From assembly GCA_017621885.1 (NCBI GenBank), contig JAGASD010000051.1:1-34293 (forward strand): a DNA stretch of 34,293 nt. Direction: 5' to 3'. Source of the stretch: Clostridia bacterium (GTDB lineage: Bacteria > Bacillota > Clostridia > Oscillospirales > Acutalibacteraceae). Both the position numbers and the translations under genes were made by a program. Under the pieces are notes generated by a model. That model had not been told where the DNA came from and searched no databases. It saw nothing but the letters and a program-made list of their open reading frames with translations. Below are positions 32,086 to 34,293 of this stretch, piece after piece (positions within the stretch are counted from its first letter, which is position 1; each line of letters opens with the position of its first letter).

Positions 32086-33369
32086 ATGGCGGAAAAAAGA
32101 ATTTTTCATCAGCCTGACTGGTTTCGTTTAGACAATGCCGGTATACTTTTCCCGGGTCAGAATACAAGCAAATGGTCGAATATTTTCAGAGTTACCTTTG
32201 AGCTTAAAGAGGAAGTTGACCCCGAAACATTAAAACAAGCGCTTATAAATATAATGCCTCGTTTTCCCGCAATCGGTGTGCGTATGAGAAAAGGTCTTTT
32301 CTGGTATTATCTTGAAAAAAACCCTTGCACGCCAACTGTAAAGCCCGATATACAGAACCCTTGTTACAGAGTTAATTTCAAGGAATCTGACAGATACCTT
32401 TTCCGTGTTTATTACCACGGCAAAACCATTTCTGTTGACTTGTTCCACGCAATTTCAGACGGTTACGGCAGCACTCATTTCACCGCAACCCTTGTTGCGG
32501 AATATTTACGCTTAAAGGGTCACAGTATTCCTGCCGGCGGTTTTGTAAAGGATATCACCGAAGAGTCTCCTCCCGAAGAGCTTGCGGATGATTTCCCTAA
32601 ATTTTCAACAAGCAAGGCTCCCTCCCCCATTACCGACAAGCACGTTTATCACGCAAAAGGCACTAAGCTCCCAAATCATATGGTAAATATGACCTGCGGT
32701 ATAATGTCCTTTAAAGCAGTTCACAAAATTGCAAAAGAAAAGGGTGTAACCGTGACGGAGTTTTTCGCGGCACTGCTCATGGATATTCATTGCCGAAAAC
32801 AACTCATAGAAAGCCGACGTCTTAAAGAGGTATCGGTGCAGATACCCATAAACCTCAGGAATATCTACCAGTCACAGACGATGCGCAATTTTTCCATCTG
32901 CCTTATGGTAAAGGTTGACCCCCGATACGGAGAATATTCCTTTGATGAGCTTTTACAGCAGGTCGCTCTCCAGCTGAGACTCCAGCGTGATGAAAAGAAA
33001 ATAAACGCACAAATTTCAAAGCACGTGCGTATTGAGAAAAACCCTGTCTTGCGTTTTTTGCCGTTGCCCGTTAAAAATTTTGCACTGAGTGTGGCCACAA
33101 TCACATCCGCCGAGCAGACAACCTCTGCATATCTTACAAACCTCGGCCCTGTTGTGTTGCCGGAAGAAATGAAGGAATTTGTTGACAAGGTCATTCTTAT
33201 TCCCGGTCCCGGCATGAGAACTGCCGCAAGGTGCGGTATATCTTCATTTAACGACAACCTTGTTTTCAGCTTTGCAAACTGCTTCAAGGAAAACGACATT
33301 GAACGCGAATTTTTTACAACCCTCGTAAAAATGGGCATACACGTAAAAATTCAAAGTAACAGACAGTAA
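32086..33369 (+). CDS. Alcohol acetyltransferase/condensation-type acyltransferase
   Basis: A 427-residue protein of the CoA-dependent acyltransferase superfamily (chloramphenicol acetyltransferase, condensation domain, alcohol acetyltransferase). The catalytic motif HxxxDG is at H121-G126 in HAISDGYG, and the second half has the expected PINLRNIY and NLGPVVLP segments. It carries no carrier-protein or adenylation domain, so it is a free-standing enzyme. GGAGGTG lies 7 bases before the ATG at 32086; a 24-codon in-frame extension upstream has no site and overlaps the promoter. It is co-transcribed with the zinc-ribbon membrane protein 16 bases downstream. The acyl acceptor is unknown; a lipid or surface glycan is plausible from the neighbours. 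Confidence 0.85.
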   Translation: MAEKRIFHQPDWFRLDNAGILFPGQNTSKWSNIFRVTFELKEEVDPETLKQALINIMPRFPAIGVRMRKGLFWYYLEKNPCTPTVKPDIQNPCYRVNFKESDRYLFRVYYHGKTISVDLFHAISDGYGSTHFTATLVAEYLRLKGHSIPAGGFVKDITEESPPEELADDFPKFSTSKAPSPITDKHVYHAKGTKLPNHMVNMTCGIMSFKAVHKIAKEKGVTVTEFFAALLMDIHCRKQLIESRRLKEVSVQIPINLRNIYQSQTMRNFSICLMVKVDPRYGEYSFDELLQQVALQLRLQRDEKKINAQISKHVRIEKNPVLRFLPLPVKNFALSVATITSAEQTTSAYLTNLGPVVLPEEMKEFVDKVILIPGPGMRTAARCGISSFNDNLVFSFANCFKENDIEREFFTTLVKMGIHVKIQSNRQ

Positions 33370-33385
33370 AAACAGGAGAAAAAAT

Positions 33386-34090
33386 ATGTCATATTGTGTA
33401 AATTGCGGCGTTGAGCTTGATGCCTCCGCAAAAAAATGCGCCTTGTGTGATACACCTGTGTATAACCCTGCACAAAAGCCCTTTAAAGATGCAACAACAC
33501 CATTTTCACAGACACCCGTTATCCCCACAAGTATGAAACAAAAATTTGTAGCTCTTATTGTTTCTTACATTTTTCTGATACCGAACCTTGTGTGTATATT
33601 CATAAACCTTTTTGTCTCACCCGAAAAGCTGTGGTTTGTTTACGTGCTTTCATCAAGCCTTTTGTGTTGGATAGTTTTTGTGTTTCCTTTCTTCACGAAA
33701 AAAATACATCCGTATATAATGTGGATTTTTGATACCATAGCCATTGCGGCTTATGTTTTTGTTTTCCATGCAAACGATATGGGCGACAGAAAATGGTATT
33801 TCGGAATAGCTTTACCCACAATTATTATTACTTCCATTTGCACGGTTTATTTTATTTACTGGATCCGCAAAAGAAAGCACCATTGGACTTCAACGGTATT
33901 ACACGTTTTTGTTGACCTTATAATCATTCTTACGGTGCTTTGCGTGTGTCTTTTTATAGCGCAGCAAATTCTTTTGTTTAATATTTTTATTGTTATTAAC
34001 GTTTGCTGTCTTGCACTTTTCTTCTTCTGGCTTTATGCAAACAAAAGCAAAAAGCTCCGCGCCTGGATGGGAAGAAAAATGTTCTTCTGA
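33386..34090 (+). CDS. Zinc-ribbon multi-pass membrane protein (DUF6320-like)
   Basis: A 234-residue protein. The first 25 residues form a zinc ribbon with C4, C7, C18 and C21 (CVNC and CALC). A short linker is followed by about six hydrophobic helices (residues 50-228), and the C-terminus is Lys/Arg-rich (KSKKLRAWMGRK). This order matches the DUF6320 family as I remember it, which is often found next to HxxxDG acyltransferases; I have not checked this. AGGAG lies 7 bases before the ATG and the preceding acyltransferase ends 16 bases upstream, so the two are one operon. It may anchor or supply substrate to the acyltransferase at the membrane. No enzymatic motif is visible. Confidence 0.8.
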   Translation: MSYCVNCGVELDASAKKCALCDTPVYNPAQKPFKDATTPFSQTPVIPTSMKQKFVALIVSYIFLIPNLVCIFINLFVSPEKLWFVYVLSSSLLCWIVFVFPFFTKKIHPYIMWIFDTIAIAAYVFVFHANDMGDRKWYFGIALPTIIITSICTVYFIYWIRKRKHHWTSTVLHVFVDLIIILTVLCVCLFIAQQILLFNIFIVINVCCLALFFFWLYANKSKKLRAWMGRKMFF

Positions 34091-34106
34091 TAGCTACTTG
34101 AACTTT

Positions 34107-34146
34107 AAAAACTACCGAGTGTTCTTATGAATGCCCGGTAGTTTTT
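34107..34146 (+). terminator. Terminator of the acyltransferase operon
   Basis: Arms AAAACTACCG (34107-34116) and CGGTAGTTTT (34136-34145) form the base of a longer imperfect stem with a TTAT loop, followed by a T run. It lies 17 bases after the zinc-ribbon gene. Confidence 0.85.
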
Positions 34147-34150
34147 TACT

Positions 34151-34293
34151 TATTTTGCTTCAGCAAAATATATCGAATAAATCATTAGATTTATATATCG
34201 AATTACGAAGTAATATATCGAGTTTATCGTAAGATAAACATATCGACAGTCGATATATGCTAACGCATTCGATATGTGCGTCGCACTCGATAT
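34151..34293. repeat. Array of unlike short hairpins separated by the heptamer ATATCGA, with a central switch of orientation
   Basis: The constant heptamer ATATCGA appears at 34170, 34195, 34215 and 34240. Its reverse complement TCGATAT appears at 34250, 34269 and 34287, the last ending exactly at the window edge. Between them are different perfect hairpins: ATTTTGC-TTCA-GCAAAAT (34152-34169, then A), ATAAATC-ATTA-GATTTAT (34177-34194), ATTAC-GAA-GTAAT (34202-34214), GTTTATC-GTAA-GATAAAC (34222-34239), ATGC-TAAC-GCAT (34257-34268) and GTGC-GTC-GCAC (34276-34286). The switch is at CAG (34247-34249), where the two heptamer orientations themselves form a hairpin. No ORF. The array probably continues beyond the window. 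Confidence 0.85.

Noticed and set aside
32865-33338. 157-codon open frame on the minus strand
   Set aside because: Fully antisense to the HxxxDG acyltransferase, whose motifs and ribosome site are clear.
34151-34293. CRISPR array at the window end
   Set aside because: The repeated unit is only 7 bases and the spacers are self-complementary hairpins, unlike CRISPR spacers.

Overview
The window looks like chromosomal DNA of a low-GC, strictly anaerobic Firmicute, most likely a gut Clostridia member of the Oscillospiraceae/Ruminococcaceae type. The signs are an oxygen-sensitive class III ribonucleotide reductase with its radical-SAM activase, a Gram-positive LexA, strong AGGAGG ribosome-binding sites, sigma-A type promoters with 17-bp spacers, a secreted protein with dockerin-like repeats, a HelD-type RNA polymerase remodeller and A/T-rich dispersed intergenic repeats. 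I see no rRNA, tRNA, CRISPR array, phage gene or transposase. The taxonomic placement is inference.

Layout. 1-2.3 kb (minus): a membrane-anchored phosphodiester glycosidase and a PHP-domain phosphoesterase form an operon. 2.4-6.9 kb (minus): an atypical thioredoxin reductase, nrdD (with a fused C-terminal glutaredoxin-like domain) and nrdG; four NrdR-like boxes lie upstream of nrdD. 7.0-8.9 kb (plus): two tandem secreted proteins of unknown function share a CxxC/His module and a C-terminal hydrophobic helix. 9.0-15.2 kb (plus): a YtrA-type GntR regulator with its own palindromic operator, an ABC ATPase and two large paralogous permeases. 15.6-16.9 kb (minus): rmuC, flanked on both sides by repeat-rich spacers. 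17.3-22.1 kb (minus): malQ, a NagD-like HAD phosphatase, a dockerin-like secreted protein and glpK, probably one transcript. 22.3-23.7 kb (minus): a radical SAM/SPASM protein. 23.9-26.9 kb (plus): an MFS/GPH sugar transporter and a DUF4091/GH123-like enzyme. 27.0-30.3 kb (minus): helD and an acyltransferase-3 membrane protein. 30.4-31.0 kb (minus): lexA, divergent from a polysaccharide deacetylase (plus). 32.0-34.1 kb (plus): an HxxxDG acyltransferase and a zinc-ribbon membrane protein.

How the genes work together. Three themes are visible: anaerobic dNTP synthesis with a possible thiol-based electron supply (nrdG, nrdD-Grx, trxB-like); glucan, glycerol and amino-sugar metabolism (malQ, glpK, MFS plus DUF4091); and modification of the cell surface (two acyltransferases, a NodB deacetylase, a phosphodiester glycosidase and secreted proteins).

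The least explained DNA is intergenic. The last 143 bases are an array of unlike short hairpins separated by a constant heptamer ATATCGA, which switches to its reverse complement half-way. A second, more decayed array upstream of rmuC (16965-17107) follows the same plan with an unrelated heptamer, AATTCAT. Next to it lie two 68-bp direct repeats. Together with the secreted pair at 7058-8903, these are the best candidates for something not yet described.
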